Positions 32,465 to 42,904 of a stretch of DNA of 64,000 nt are shown in pieces. The stretch comes from Brachynemurus nebulosus (taxonomy: Eukaryota > Arthropoda > Insecta > Neuroptera > Myrmeleontidae). Location: positions 24,700,598 through 24,764,597 of the forward strand of contig JAPWDM010000008.1 in the NCBI GenBank assembly GCA_035578155.1, read 5' to 3'. The notes under the pieces are model-generated. The model was not told where the DNA came from. It saw only the letters and a list, made by a program, of their open reading frames with translations, and did not search any database. Position 1 is the stretch's first letter, and each line of letters begins with the position of its first letter. The position numbers were made by a program, and so were the translations under genes.

Positions 32465-32600
32465 GGACGAGCATCGATAAGAAAACATCGATGTTTACCA
32501 TCGACTGTAAACCATCGATTTATCAAAAACATCGATCTCGAAACGTCGATGTTTTGAGGTCACAAACATTGATGTTTTGTAGTATTTAAACATCGATCTT
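32465..32600. repeat. Cluster of CATCGA motifs
   Basis: Six CATCGA copies plus close variants fall within about 135 bp (first at 32472), several as ACATCGATGT palindromes. They may be the tail of a GGGACGAGCATCGAT-ended transposon or a cluster of binding sites; ATCGAT resembles the core of insect DRE sites. Confidence 0.5.
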
Positions 32601-32616
32601 GAAAGTACAAATACAG

Positions 32617-33354
32617 ATCGGAAAGAAGTTGGCGCCGAGAGTTGGAAAATCTTTCTGTTTTTTATATGGCTAAATTGCTCCCAAATTGCTCCTTTGGAAT
32701 CAGTAATTGCTCCACCTGGAACTTAATTACTTAATTAATTATTTACAAACAAAAAAACTTTTTTGTTTGACTGTTTCTATTATCAAAATCTTGTCAAATA
32801 ATGCATTTTTATACAATTACTTTATATCAAAAAATTGCTCCCAATTTGCTCCATCTAATTTAAAAGTTAGTTATTAATTTCTCTGAATAATAATTAAAAT
32901 ATATTAAAATAAAAAATATTATGAATTAGGTTATGTATTATTAAAACGTATAGGCAATCCATTATACCTTTAAGTCGTTTGCATATATTTAAAGATAATT
33001 GGGTTTTGACAAGTTAAATAACATTATAAAAAAAAAAAAAAAAACAAAAAAAAACAAAATATTTTAATAATTCAAAAAAATTAAGATTTAGCTTTTAAAT
33101 TAAATAGAGCAAACTGGGAGCAATTTATTGACGTAAAAAAATTATATAAAAAAGTATTATTTTGGGAGATTTTGATAACTTAAATAACGGAAAAAAATTT
33201 TTTTCTTTATAAATAACTAATTAAGTTTCTTTATAAATAATTAACTAAGTTTCAGGTGGAGCAATTACTGATTTCAAAGGAGCAATTTGGGAGCAATTTA
33301 ACCATATAAAAAACAAAAAAATTTTTCAACTTTCGGCGCTAACTTCTTTCCGGT
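32617..33354. mobile_element. MULE-like MITE, 738 bp, 9-bp target duplication
   Basis: Ends ATCGGAAAGAAGTTGGCGCC and, inverted, ACCGGAAAGAAGTTAGCGCC extend into arms of about 150 bp with TTGCTCCCAAATTGCTCC and TTGCTCCACCTG. CAAATACAG occurs at 32608-32616 and 33355-33363. Nine-base duplications and long arms are typical of Mutator-like elements. No transposase. Confidence 0.85.
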
Positions 33355-33763
33355 CAAATACAGAAAAAAAAACTACTATAAACTATTTCCAAATGTAAAT
33401 TGGGAATAAGATTAAAAAAATGCAATAGCCTAAATTGATTGAATATATTTGATGACGTAACAGAAAAAAAAAAACAGTAAAGTTTTTGGACGCATGCAGG
33501 AAATAAACATACATGTTATTTGCTTTTATTCTTTTATCAAAAAATTTTTTTACAACATATAATTAATATTTTTAATATAAGCAAAAATAACAGAAACTTT
33601 TATACAGGTGAATAATTTGAGAGATGTCATTTTGGTTACGGCCAAACTACATATTGACTTATTAAGAAAAGATTGTTCAAATAAGGATTGCAGCTACCGA
33701 TGGTGGGAGTAATCAATCAGTTGCAATAGCTGAGAGCTTTATAGCTCCTTTAGTTTTCGAGTT

Positions 33764-33860
33764 ATAATATATTATAACTCGATAATAATAAATTATACTT
33801 TTTTTTATACTTTTTCGAGTTATAATATATTATAACTCGATAATAATAAATTATACTTTT
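33764..33860. repeat. Tandem pair of 24-bp palindromes
   Basis: CGAGTTATAATATATTATAA plus four bases forms a perfect palindrome, present twice with the same GATAATAATAAATTATAC tail. Confidence 0.85.
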
Positions 33861-34606
33861 TAAATGCCACTATCTTTTTCCAAGTTTATTTCTTGATTTT
33901 TAGGATTTCGGAGCCCTAGCAAGCTTGGAAATACCTTATAATATTGCGTTTTCTGTCACAGACATGCGCATTTGTATTTGACTAAGACGCCCACATTTTT
34001 TTTTGAATTGAGGGACTGTTTTTTTCAATACAAATTAAAAAATTTAAAGAGCAACACTTAAAAAAATGCAAATTATTCAATAACTGAATGAACTGTCATC
34101 AATTTATTAAAAATTAGTTCGGTTTTTCTGTTATTTTACAGCAATTATTTTTTATTATTATTAACAAAATAAAAAAAATATATGACTCCAATGCGCAACC
34201 AATGTTTACTTGTGATATTAAATTAACAACAAAATTGCAATAAAAAGACATTTTTTCTCTTTCTTTTTCTATTTTATAGAAGCATATATATATATTTATC
34301 TCTTTCTTTCGCTGTTTTTTCAAAAAATTATCTTAAAATTATTAATAATGCGGCAGATTCTCAAAATTGTTATCTTTGTCTAATAACTTATTTTAATACA
34401 CACAGAGCCATCTTTCCATATTTGTGATAATTACTTATCCACATATCAACCCTGCAACAAACTAACATATGTACCAAAATGTCATTTGGTGATTTAGAAT
34501 TTCAAAAGTAAATAATGGTTAAGTGGCAAAAATTATTTTCTGGTGTTTATAATTAATTTGGGTTTTAATTATTTATTAAATAATATTTTTGTCAAACAAA
34601 TATAAT
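33861..34606. other. AT-rich intergenic DNA
   Basis: No gene or repeat boundary seen. A 69-codon minus frame at 34114-34323 is Ile/Lys-rich and likely chance. Confidence 0.5.
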
Positions 34607-35207
34607 TGGGCCTATTCGTACCGCACGTAGCCAAAGTGTCTTGCTCTTACTTTTAAGAACATTACACTTGTTTTGAAGAACTTTTGTCTTACTTTGGAGA
34701 TATTTGTATATTCCTGTCTCACTTTCCGTGTTCTTGAGAGAAGGGTGAAGGATATATACGATGTATACCGAACGCTATTACTGACTATAAACTATGTATG
34801 CTAGAATCATCGTATCATAGAAATGTACACGATATGATTTTACTCACAGAGTACTAATTTAAATACAAGAGTAATATTGTACTAGATTTTAGATAAAATT
34901 TCTTGTTAATAATAATACGTGAAAGTTTCTAGTACAATATTACTCTTGTATTTAAATTAGTACTCTGTGAGTAAAATCATGTCGTGTACATCTCTATTAT
35001 ACGATGATTCTAGCATACATAGTTTATAGTCAGTAATAGCGTTCGGTATACATCGTATATATCCTTCACCCTTCTCTCAAGAACACGGAAAGTGAGACAG
35101 GAATATACAAATATCTCCAAAGTAAGACAAAAGTTCTTCAAAACAAGTGTAATGTTCTTAAAAGTAAGAGCAAGACACTTTGGCTACGTGCGGTACGAAT
35201 AGGCCCA
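34607..35207. mobile_element. Long foldback element, ~280-bp arms
   Basis: Ends TGGGCCTATTCGTACCGCAC are mirrored exactly. The two arms (34607-34888 and 34929-35207) are near-identical inverted copies around a 40-bp loop. A transcript through it would form a long hairpin. One arm alone occurs at 15243-15536. No target duplication is clear. The following 35208-35653 shows no gene. Confidence 0.88.
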
Positions 35208-35658
35208 TTATTTTGAATAAGAAAAAAAATAAATTCTTAATGGGGTATTTGACAGTAGTTGAAAAAATATCTATTTTGATTTTTAAATAATTACTCGAGT
35301 CATAATGATACTGAATATTGCTTTTTTACAGGTTATTTCATTCAAAAATATAAAAATTTTAATTAAATAAAATTACAAAATTTACGTTAAAAATGACGTA
35401 ATCAAAAACATCAAGCAAAAGCAGCTTACGTCACAAGCTCGTTCGAATATGTAGGTATTATATTGTAGTTAGGAAAAAAATTGTTTATTTTTTTGGTAAC
35501 TATGAAAGCAATTTTTCATTAGGTATGTATTAATTTTCATTACTAGACCTACTACTACTACTTAATGTTTTAGAGCCAATGACGTCATACGATTTGAAAG
35601 AGATAGAACGTATCGTTTTGGCGATCTTTTTAAAAACTGAAATTTTATCGGTGATTTT

Positions 35659-36005
35659 TGATGTGGTTTTCAATTTTACAACGCATATATATAGTTCAGA
35701 ATAGTAAACTTTTATTTTTGAAAAAGATTAGCAAAAATTACAAAATAAAATGTTACATATAATTCCTTTTGTGTTTAATAAAATTTCAGTTACTACATTA
35801 CAAACAAAATTGCAACTATTACTGCTGCTTCTATGGCGCGGAACTTTTTTATTACATTACATTAGGTACCATAGATTAGATAACCTATACAATAATACCA
35901 ACATTATATTTAAATTTTAAACATAGAGTATATAAACATTCTAAAGTTAATTTCAGATTACACACAAAAATAAAAAATACCTATTTCAAACTAATCACTT
36001 TAACA
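35659..36005 (-). repeat. 3' LTR of the copia element
   Basis: 347 bp, matching 40231-40577 throughout by eye. Contains AATAAA-like sites on the element strand. Confidence 0.95.
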
Positions 36006-36013
36006 CTTTCCCT
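36006..36013 (-). other. Polypurine tract
   Basis: AGGGAAAG on the element strand lies directly before the 3' LTR, the expected place for plus-strand priming. Confidence 0.7.
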
Positions 36014-36048
36014 GATTATTTGAAATAAACAAAAAATAATAAATGTCT

Positions 36049-39000
36049 CTACGAAAGTCCCAACTTTCTTGACAAAATAACAAGCCGCGTCCTGGGTAAT
36101 GGCTTAGTCATTATATCCGCCAATTGATTTTCAGTTGAAATTTGTTCAATCGCAAGTTTAGCCTCGGACACCTTCTCACGAATAAAAAAGTGCTTGATGG
36201 AAATATGTTTCGTTCTACGGTGAAATTCCGGATTTTGAGCCAATCGAACTGCTGCTGAATTATCAACCTGCAAAACCGGAACTTTCTCCATCAATACAAT
36301 TCCTCTAAATAATCTGTTGAGCCAAATAATCTCTTTGGCTGCTTCGTTCGCCGCTACGATTTCGGCTTCTGTTGTGGAAGTGGCCACCATTGCTTGACGG
36401 TTACTTAACCACGATACGGCTCCTCCTGCATACTTGATTACTACTCCGGAAGTGGATCTACCAGTTTTTGAACAACCTCCAAAATCAGCATCACTGTAGC
36501 ATTCCAGAATACCTTTACTTTCACCCGATCGATATTCAATTCCTATATCACTAGTGCCTGCGATGTATCGAAATACTCTTTTGACCCTTGATACATCTTC
36601 TAATGTTGGATTTTCTAACGATCTTGATAGAAATCCTACACTGTATGCTAAATCTGGTCGTGTCCCAAGCATCAAGTACATCAGCGCACCAACTGCTTGT
36701 CTATATGGAAAGTTGTGCTCCTTACTGCGTTCTTTCCCAATTGTAGACATCTCTGGGGTTTTCAGAATTGGCGTTGACACCGGTCTGCATTCTGCAAAAT
36801 TAAATCTTTCTAAAATTTTACTTACGTGTGCTTTCTGACTTATTTTTATTCCGGCATCAGTCTGTTGAATTTGCAGTCCTAAAAAGTAATCTGCCTTTTT
36901 GGACACAATTTTAAACTCTTGTTTAAGTTCTTCTAAGAAAGTTTCCAATTCTTGAAAATCTGTCGCTGTCACTAGCCCGTCATCCACATATACAACTAAG
37001 ATAAGTTTTTTTCCATTTCTTTCCCGAATGTATAGACATGGATCGGCTTCACTGACTTGAAAACCCAAATTTGAAAGAAAACCCCCGAGGCGTGCATTCC
37101 AACACCTTGGCGCTTGTTTTAATCCATACAAACTCTTATTTAGTTTGCATACTCTATTTGTTCCATCGCTATATCCTTCAGGTTGCTGCATATAAATAAC
37201 TTCTTCAAGTTCTCCATATAAAAATGCTGTCGAAACATCGAACTGTGACAAATGCATCTTTTCCATTGCTGCTATACTAAGAATTGACCTGATGGTGCTT
37301 AACTTTGCTACTGGACTGTACGTTTGATTGTAATCAACACCTTTGCGTTGTTTAAATCCCTTGATGACAAGCCTAGCCTTATATCGCTCAATACTGCCAT
37401 CTGGATTTTTCTTCAAGCGAAACACCCACTTACATGGTATTGCGACCGCTTTTTCTGGTAGCACTGTTAAAGTCCAGGTCTTGTTTTCGATCAATGAATT
37501 GACTTCTTCATCCATTGCTTTCTGCCATTGTTCACTTTGCTTATTGTTGGGATTAATAGCTTCTTCGAAGTCTTGTGGAGTATCTGACATATCTAAATCT
37601 TCTAGTGTTAGAACATAATCTTGTAAATGTGTTGGCATGTTCAACGTTCTGCGATCTCTAAGTCGCTGCTTTTGAGTTTGATGATCTTCTGTTTCATCTT
37701 CTGATTCCGAATCAGTGGCTTCACTGTTCAAATCAAGTTTTGATTCATTGTCTTCGCCTTGTTCTTGAAAATTAGCTTCATTTTCTTCTTTTTGTACTTC
37801 TTCTCCTTCTTCTTCTTTTGTTTTATCATCCCGAAATGGCCTTATCATATTGTTTTCACAACCACTACATTTTTCATCAAATGTTACATCTCTTGATAGA
37901 ATTACCTTGTGTTCTGTTTTAATAAAAATTCTGTACCGTTCATCTCCATCGTATCCTACTAAATATCCCTTAATAGCTTTAGGATCCATTTTCTTTCTTT
38001 TTTGATCTGGAACGTGTACATAGCATGAAGATCCGATAACACGTAGATGTTTAATCCTTGGTTTTTGACCAAACCAGAGTTCATGTGGGCTAATTCCTGT
38101 AACGGAAGATTTTCCGGTACGGTTCAGAACGTAAACGGCAGAGTTAACCAGCTCAGCCCAAATTGCTTCTGGAAAACTAGCTTCTAAATTTGAGTATTTG
38201 AACGTTCTCGCCATTTCAACTACCGTTCGGTTTTCTCGTTCGCTTCCACCGTTTTGCTGTGGTGTGTAAGGTGCTGTCAATCTTTGCGTTACACCATGAA
38301 TTCGTAAAATTTCTCTTACATCGTCGTTATCAAATTCTCCACCATTATCACTCAATAGTTCTTGTACGGAGTGTCCCAGTGTTTTAGCATGTACAAGTAT
38401 CTCTTGCAACTTGTATTTTACTTCCGATTTTTCTTTAATAATAAAACCATAGCGATACTTCGTATACATATCCTTAAAAATGACCAAATATCGTTTCTTT
38501 GAAAAAGATTCACAGAAGGGTCCACAAACATCGGCTGACATCAGTTGACCCGGCCTCGTAGCTTGTCTTCTTGTCCCGAATGGTAACCGATGTGCTTTCC
38601 CAAAAATACATGGTTCACACAACTCTTGATCTAATTTAACTTTAATTCCTAGTTGGTTTTCTAGCATTTCTTTGATGTGGCGTTTATCTTGATGACCCCA
38701 TCTTTCATGATATAACTGTAGTAATGACTGACTACAATTAGCTACATTAAAAATTTCTGTGGGTTTGGTAAGAACTTTTATCGCTGCGCTGAATAAAGTT
38801 CCACCAACCTTACGAGTACCTTGAAGCACCGTTTTTCCTTTAATGTTAAGCCAACATTTAACTGCTGTTGATCTAAACTCACTGTCTTGATTTCGATCTT
38901 GCGCTGCTAAAATTGATACTAAGTTTCTTGTTAACTGTGGTACGTACCATACATCATTCAAAGTCATTATTTCATCTTTGTTCTCAACGCGTGAAACTAT

Positions 39001-40104
39001 CTGAATTGTGCCTTTCCCTAATGCTATCAGACTCTCTTTGCCTGCTGACTGTATACTGTGAGTAGTATCAAATTCTTCGAAATTAAGAAAATAATCTCTT
39101 CTATTAGTGACATGTTTAGTGGCTCCATTGTCTATCCACCAATCTTCTGTTTTTACTACATCAATTGCATTAACTTCATTGCAAATTGACAACAGGGCTT
39201 CACTAGTATTGACTGAAGTGCTCTGAGTGTCACTTGACACATTTTTCTTTGGTCTTCCGTCGGAATTCCACTTGTAGCAATCTTTGACCCAATGTCCCTT
39301 TTTCTTACAATAGTTGCAAATGTCCTTCTTTGACAGATGCGTATTTGATCCTTTGTTGTAATGCTTATTTTTCGATTTACTTGCTTTAGCAACTAATGCT
39401 TCTTGAACGACTTTTTCGCTACTGATACTTTTACTGCTATTTCTTTCAAATAAACATAACTGCATGGTCAGCTCATCGAACGTTTTCTCGGCGTCCTTGG
39501 TTAATAACATCCAACTAGACCGAAACGTTTCAAAATGACTGGGTAATATCTGTAGGGTCTTACAGACTAACAATAAATCTGGCAACTCGTTTTCACCTTT
39601 GGTTTTAAGTCCGTTGTTGAGTTCATTCCATAAGTTCCGTAACTTTGCAACATGAGTAGAGACATCTTCACCTGGTGTCCAACTAAATGCAAATAAGTCT
39701 GTACATATTTTGAACAACTGATCTTTGAATGTTGCTTCAAATTGTTGTTTTAGTGCTTCCCAAGTGTCATAAGCTGTATCTTTATCCATTACCTTTTGAT
39801 ATACCTCATCAGACATCGAACTCGTCATCATAGTCTTTGCGTAACTGTTTGCTTTACGGTACAAATCTGACTTTTGCTTATGCTTTTTAATTTCACTCTC
39901 CGTAGCACTTTCAGACAAAGGTTCGAGTTTTACTACCTTCCCGTCGATGACGTCCAATGCTCCTTCTTGGTAATCAAGTAAATCACGAATTTTCCTTTTC
40001 CAAATTGGCCAGTCTACATTACTAGATAAGGGCTTTACGTGCTTTGCCAAATCCATTTTGAAAACTTCTCTCAAAACAGTAATATTTCTTTGACAATACT
40101 TCAC
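36049..40104 (-). CDS. Copia gag-pol polyprotein, 1,351 residues
   Basis: One frame carries all copia domains in order. A Gag region (to about residue 240) is followed by a CCHC knuckle, CNYCKKKGHWVKDC (263-276). The protease is at WWIDNGATKHV (active site D325 in DNG, where DSG is commoner). The integrase has an HHCC domain (about 465-500) and DDE residues D525, D586 and E622 with 35 residues between the last two. Reverse transcriptase has YVDD at 1039-1042, and RNase H begins at YSDADFGG with D1205. The order integrase before reverse transcriptase defines copia. No stops or frameshifts. Translation may begin at Met17 (FKMDLAKHV), which has a better context than Met1. A Glu/Asp-rich linker lies at about 760-810. 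Confidence 0.96.
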   Translation of the reverse strand: MKYCQRNITVLREVFKMDLAKHVKPLSSNVDWPIWKRKIRDLLDYQEGALDVIDGKVVKLEPLSESATESEIKKHKQKSDLYRKANSYAKTMMTSSMSDEVYQKVMDKDTAYDTWEALKQQFEATFKDQLFKICTDLFAFSWTPGEDVSTHVAKLRNLWNELNNGLKTKGENELPDLLLVCKTLQILPSHFETFRSSWMLLTKDAEKTFDELTMQLCLFERNSSKSISSEKVVQEALVAKASKSKNKHYNKGSNTHLSKKDICNYCKKKGHWVKDCYKWNSDGRPKKNVSSDTQSTSVNTSEALLSICNEVNAIDVVKTEDWWIDNGATKHVTNRRDYFLNFEEFDTTHSIQSAGKESLIALGKGTIQIVSRVENKDEIMTLNDVWYVPQLTRNLVSILAAQDRNQDSEFRSTAVKCWLNIKGKTVLQGTRKVGGTLFSAAIKVLTKPTEIFNVANCSQSLLQLYHERWGHQDKRHIKEMLENQLGIKVKLDQELCEPCIFGKAHRLPFGTRRQATRPGQLMSADVCGPFCESFSKKRYLVIFKDMYTKYRYGFIIKEKSEVKYKLQEILVHAKTLGHSVQELLSDNGGEFDNDDVREILRIHGVTQRLTAPYTPQQNGGSERENRTVVEMARTFKYSNLEASFPEAIWAELVNSAVYVLNRTGKSSVTGISPHELWFGQKPRIKHLRVIGSSCYVHVPDQKRKKMDPKAIKGYLVGYDGDERYRIFIKTEHKVILSRDVTFDEKCSGCENNMIRPFRDDKTKEEEGEEVQKEENEANFQEQGEDNESKLDLNSEATDSESEDETEDHQTQKQRLRDRRTLNMPTHLQDYVLTLEDLDMSDTPQDFEEAINPNNKQSEQWQKAMDEEVNSLIENKTWTLTVLPEKAVAIPCKWVFRLKKNPDGSIERYKARLVIKGFKQRKGVDYNQTYSPVAKLSTIRSILSIAAMEKMHLSQFDVSTAFLYGELEEVIYMQQPEGYSDGTNRVCKLNKSLYGLKQAPRCWNARLGGFLSNLGFQVSEADPCLYIRERNGKKLILVVYVDDGLVTATDFQELETFLEELKQEFKIVSKKADYFLGLQIQQTDAGIKISQKAHVSKILERFNFAECRPVSTPILKTPEMSTIGKERSKEHNFPYRQAVGALMYLMLGTRPDLAYSVGFLSRSLENPTLEDVSRVKRVFRYIAGTSDIGIEYRSGESKGILECYSDADFGGCSKTGRSTSGVVIKYAGGAVSWLSNRQAMVATSTTEAEIVAANEAAKEIIWLNRLFRGIVLMEKVPVLQVDNSAAVRLAQNPEFHRRTKHISIKHFFIREKVSEAKLAIEQISTENQLADIMTKPLPRTRLVILSRKLGLS

Positions 40105-40212
40105 GATTACACTAACTCCTTGAAAGTTATTTTTAACTTAAACCACAGTTTAGTTTTTGTCCTTCAAAAATTGAATTCGAACCATACTTATACGCGCCAA
40201 AATTGCGAACAC

Positions 40213-40230
40213 GTGGCTGAACCCATAACC
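40213..40230 (-). other. Primer-binding site
   Basis: On the element strand the 5' LTR is followed directly by GGTTATGGGTTCAGCCAC. GGTTATGGG is complementary to the anticodon-loop region of initiator tRNA-Met, the half-tRNA priming known for Drosophila copia. Confidence 0.7.
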
Positions 40231-40577
40231 TGATGTGGTTTTCAATTTTACAACGCATATATATAGTTCAGAATAGTAAACTTTTATTTTTGAAAAAGAT
40301 TAGCAAAAATTACAAAATAAAATGTTACATATAATTCCTTTTGTGTTTAATAAAATTTCAGTTACTACATTACAAACAAAATTGCAACTATTACTGCTGC
40401 TTCTATGGCGCGGAACTTTTTTATTACATTACATTAGGTACCATAGATTAGATAACCTATACAATAATACCAACATTATATTTAAATTTTAAACATAGAG
40501 TATATAAACATTCTAAAGTTAATTTCAGATTACACACAAAAATAAAAAATACCTATTTCAAACTAATCACTTTAACA
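40231..40577 (-). repeat. 5' LTR of the copia element
   Basis: 347 bp, same sequence as 35659-36005. It drives transcription leftward, away from gene F. Confidence 0.95.
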
Positions 40578-40909
40578 ATTTTTATTAAAAATATAATACA
40601 AAATAATTTAAAAATGTGTATTATGTGTTTAGTAAGAAGTAATAAACACACTAAGATGGTTTTTAAAAAATTGTCAAATATCCCATTTAAAGTAATTTAT
40701 TCTGTGCCCAATAAATGGCAATTGAAAAAGTATAGAATAGATTAACTTTGACATGATTTTGACTGGTATTGGGGGAATTTTGATGAATCAGTCTGGCAAC
40801 ACTGAGCGTCGTTAACAAGTGTCAAAAGCAAACAAAAATAAAAAAACACAAAACAGCCGTCAAATCATTATTTCTACAGACTTTGTTTGTGATAAAATAG
40901 AAACCAGAA

Positions 40910-41885
40910 ATGGAGAAATCGATTCATGAAAGTCTTTATCCGTTGGAAATTAAAGTGGAAAAAGATGAAGTGAATGAACCTGCGCATGTAATTGATCGTA
41001 CATTTGAAATTAAAATGGAGAAAAGTGCAGTGACTGAAGTGCATGATAACAATTTAGTGTTATCAACAGAAAATAAACTTTTTGGATGGACTAAATTGTC
41101 ACGAGAAAATAATAGTTTGGCAGATACAAAATATCATACAGACTTACAACAGCAAAATGTAAAACTGGTAAGTACTAGACTTGAATTGTAAATTTTAGAA
41201 TAAAATTATGCAGATATTTTAACGAAAATAACTAATTATCACATTTTAGGAATGGAGTGAATCTATGATAGATTTAAACCGTTTACATACGGAAATTAAA
41301 ATTGAACAAGATGAAACTGATGAAAATTACTGGACAGATTTAACAGAAAATAAAATTGTATGTGTTAACAAAAAACTAGTTCAGTGTGATATATGTACTA
41401 AAACATTTAGTACTTTAAGTTATTTAAAAATACATAAAAGAATTCATCGTGGATTAAAACCATTTGAATGTAACATATGTACTAAAACATTTACTACTTC
41501 AGGTGAATTAAAAACACATGAGAGATATCATAGTGGTTTAAAACCATATGAATGTAACATATGTACTAAAGCATTTGCTACTTCTAGTGTATTAAAAACA
41601 CATGAAAGAATTCATAGTGGCGAAAAACCATACAGTTGCAATATATGTACTAAAACATTTATTCAGTCAGGTAATTTAAAGAAACACGAAAGAATTCACA
41701 GCGGTGAAAAACCGTATGAATGTAAAATATGTACTAAAACATTCAGTCAGTCAGATACTTTAAAAACACATGAAAGAATTCACACAGGCGAAAGACCATA
41801 CAAGTGTAGTGAATGTTCTAAAGCGTTTACTACTTTAAGTTCTTTAAGAAAACATGAAAGACTTCACATAGGTAAAAAACCATGA
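40910..41885 (+). CDS. ZNF gene F: C2H2 zinc-finger protein, two exons, 6 fingers
   Basis: Exon 1 (40910-41167, 86 codons) ends in phase 0 at CTG/GTAAGT. An 82-bp intron ends in TTTTAG and exon 2 (41250-41885) continues EWSESMIDLNRLHTEIKIE, for 297 residues in all. The N-terminal part has IKVEKDE, IKMEKS and IKIEQDE (Psi-K-x-E sites). Six fingers follow with a CTKTF core and mixed linkers (HRGLKPF, HSGLKPY, HSGEKPY, HTGERPY). Exon 1 is paralogous to the orphan exon of gene G. Genes A to E lack this intron although they share LHTEIK, so F and G may keep an older structure. A copia element is inserted just upstream. Likely a nuclear DNA-binding regulator. Confidence 0.92.
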
Positions 41886-42317
41886 CAAGTACAATAATTG
41901 TTCTGAAACTTGATGTAGTTTTAAAAGATATAAAAAAAACAAACTTGTACTGATTAGTGCTGATATAAAAATTGTCATTGTCCCTGCTTGTATACTGTTA
42001 CTTTACTCTGGGTTTTGGGTACATAAATATTGTGTTTACTATTCGGCTTAGCAAACCATTTTGGATCGTTTAATGCAAGGAACAGAGAACAACTATGGCC
42101 TGATATAATGTTAAATAATAACAAACAACTAAGCAAGCGCATATGACTTGCTGCTTCACTGCATTGTGGTAATAATATATTATATGTATACTTAACATTA
42201 TTCAACACACTACTTTACCATGTTCTCTGTTCGTTGCACAGAACCTGAGTCCGAAGTGGTTTGATGAGCTAGACGATATATAATAATATCGTACAATCTA
42301 TCGTACATATACTGTTA
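41886..42317. other. 3' flank of gene F
   Basis: No gene. Short inverted matches GGAACAGAGAAC / GTTCTCTGTTC (about 42079 and 42220) suggest a small foldback, not delimited. Confidence 0.4.
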
Positions 42318-42319
42318 TA

Positions 42320-42851
42320 CAGTTGATCCTTTTTTTGTACGATGGATAGGGACCGCATAAAAAAATCGCACAAAAAAAATATACTTAAAAACTTCATAAA
42401 TAGCTATAAAAAGTATTGTTCGATCCAGATTGTAAAAAAAACTTTTTTTATGTGGTAGATCGGGACCGCATAAAAAAAGTTGCATCGAAAAAACATAACT
42501 CAAAACGCTCAAAACTTAGAAATTTCCTTAGAAGTTGCTTCTATAAACAAGATAAAGCATTAATTTACACGTAGAAACATTTTATTTCAATTTTATAATA
42601 TTATGAAAATTTTGAAATATACATCTGTAAAAAAATTAAATTAGGCAATAATTTATGTTCTTATGCAATGTATTGATTAAATGCTTAAAAGCCGTTAAAA
42701 AGTATTTTTATCAAAGAAGTTATTATAGTAAATGATTAAGTTTCTTACTGTCTGTTGATTTTGATTTATATTATGCATTTTAATGGCCATTTTTTTAAAA
42801 CCGTATAAAAAAATCGCATAAAAAAGGACCGCATAAAAAAAGGTTCAGCTG
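42320..42851. mobile_element. pogo-like MITE, 532 bp
   Basis: Ends CAGTTGATCCTTTTTT and, inverted, CAGCTGAACCTTTTTT are flanked by TA at 42318-42319 and 42852-42853. Several GGACCGCATAAAAAAA copies occur inside. No transposase. Confidence 0.8.
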
Positions 42852-42856
42852 TACTG

Positions 42857-42890
42857 TATAATAATAATAATAATAATAATAATAATTAAC
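42857..42890. repeat. (AAT)n microsatellite
   Basis: About nine AAT/TAA repeats directly after the pogo-like element. Confidence 0.9.
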
Positions 42891-42904
42891 AATAAATACT
42901 TAAT

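Larger units (their letters stand above)
35659..40577 (-). mobile_element. Intact Ty1/copia LTR retrotransposon
   Basis: The 4.9-kb element has two 347-bp LTRs that look identical, TG..CA ends (minus strand TGTTAAAG..CACATCA) and a 5-bp ATTTT target duplication at 35654-35658 and 40578-40582. One uninterrupted polyprotein lies between them, with a primer-binding site after the 5' LTR and a purine tract before the 3' LTR. Identical LTRs and an open frame point to a recent insertion that may still be competent. It sits about 330 bp upstream of ZNF gene F, transcribed away from it. Confidence 0.96.

Noticed and set aside
33764..33860. Replication origin or operator from paired palindromes
   Set aside because: AT-rich duplicated palindromes are common in this DNA. 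Nothing else supports a functional site.
36554..37618. Plus-strand frames of 91-94 codons
   Set aside because: They lie antisense to the intact copia polyprotein and have no recognisable domains.
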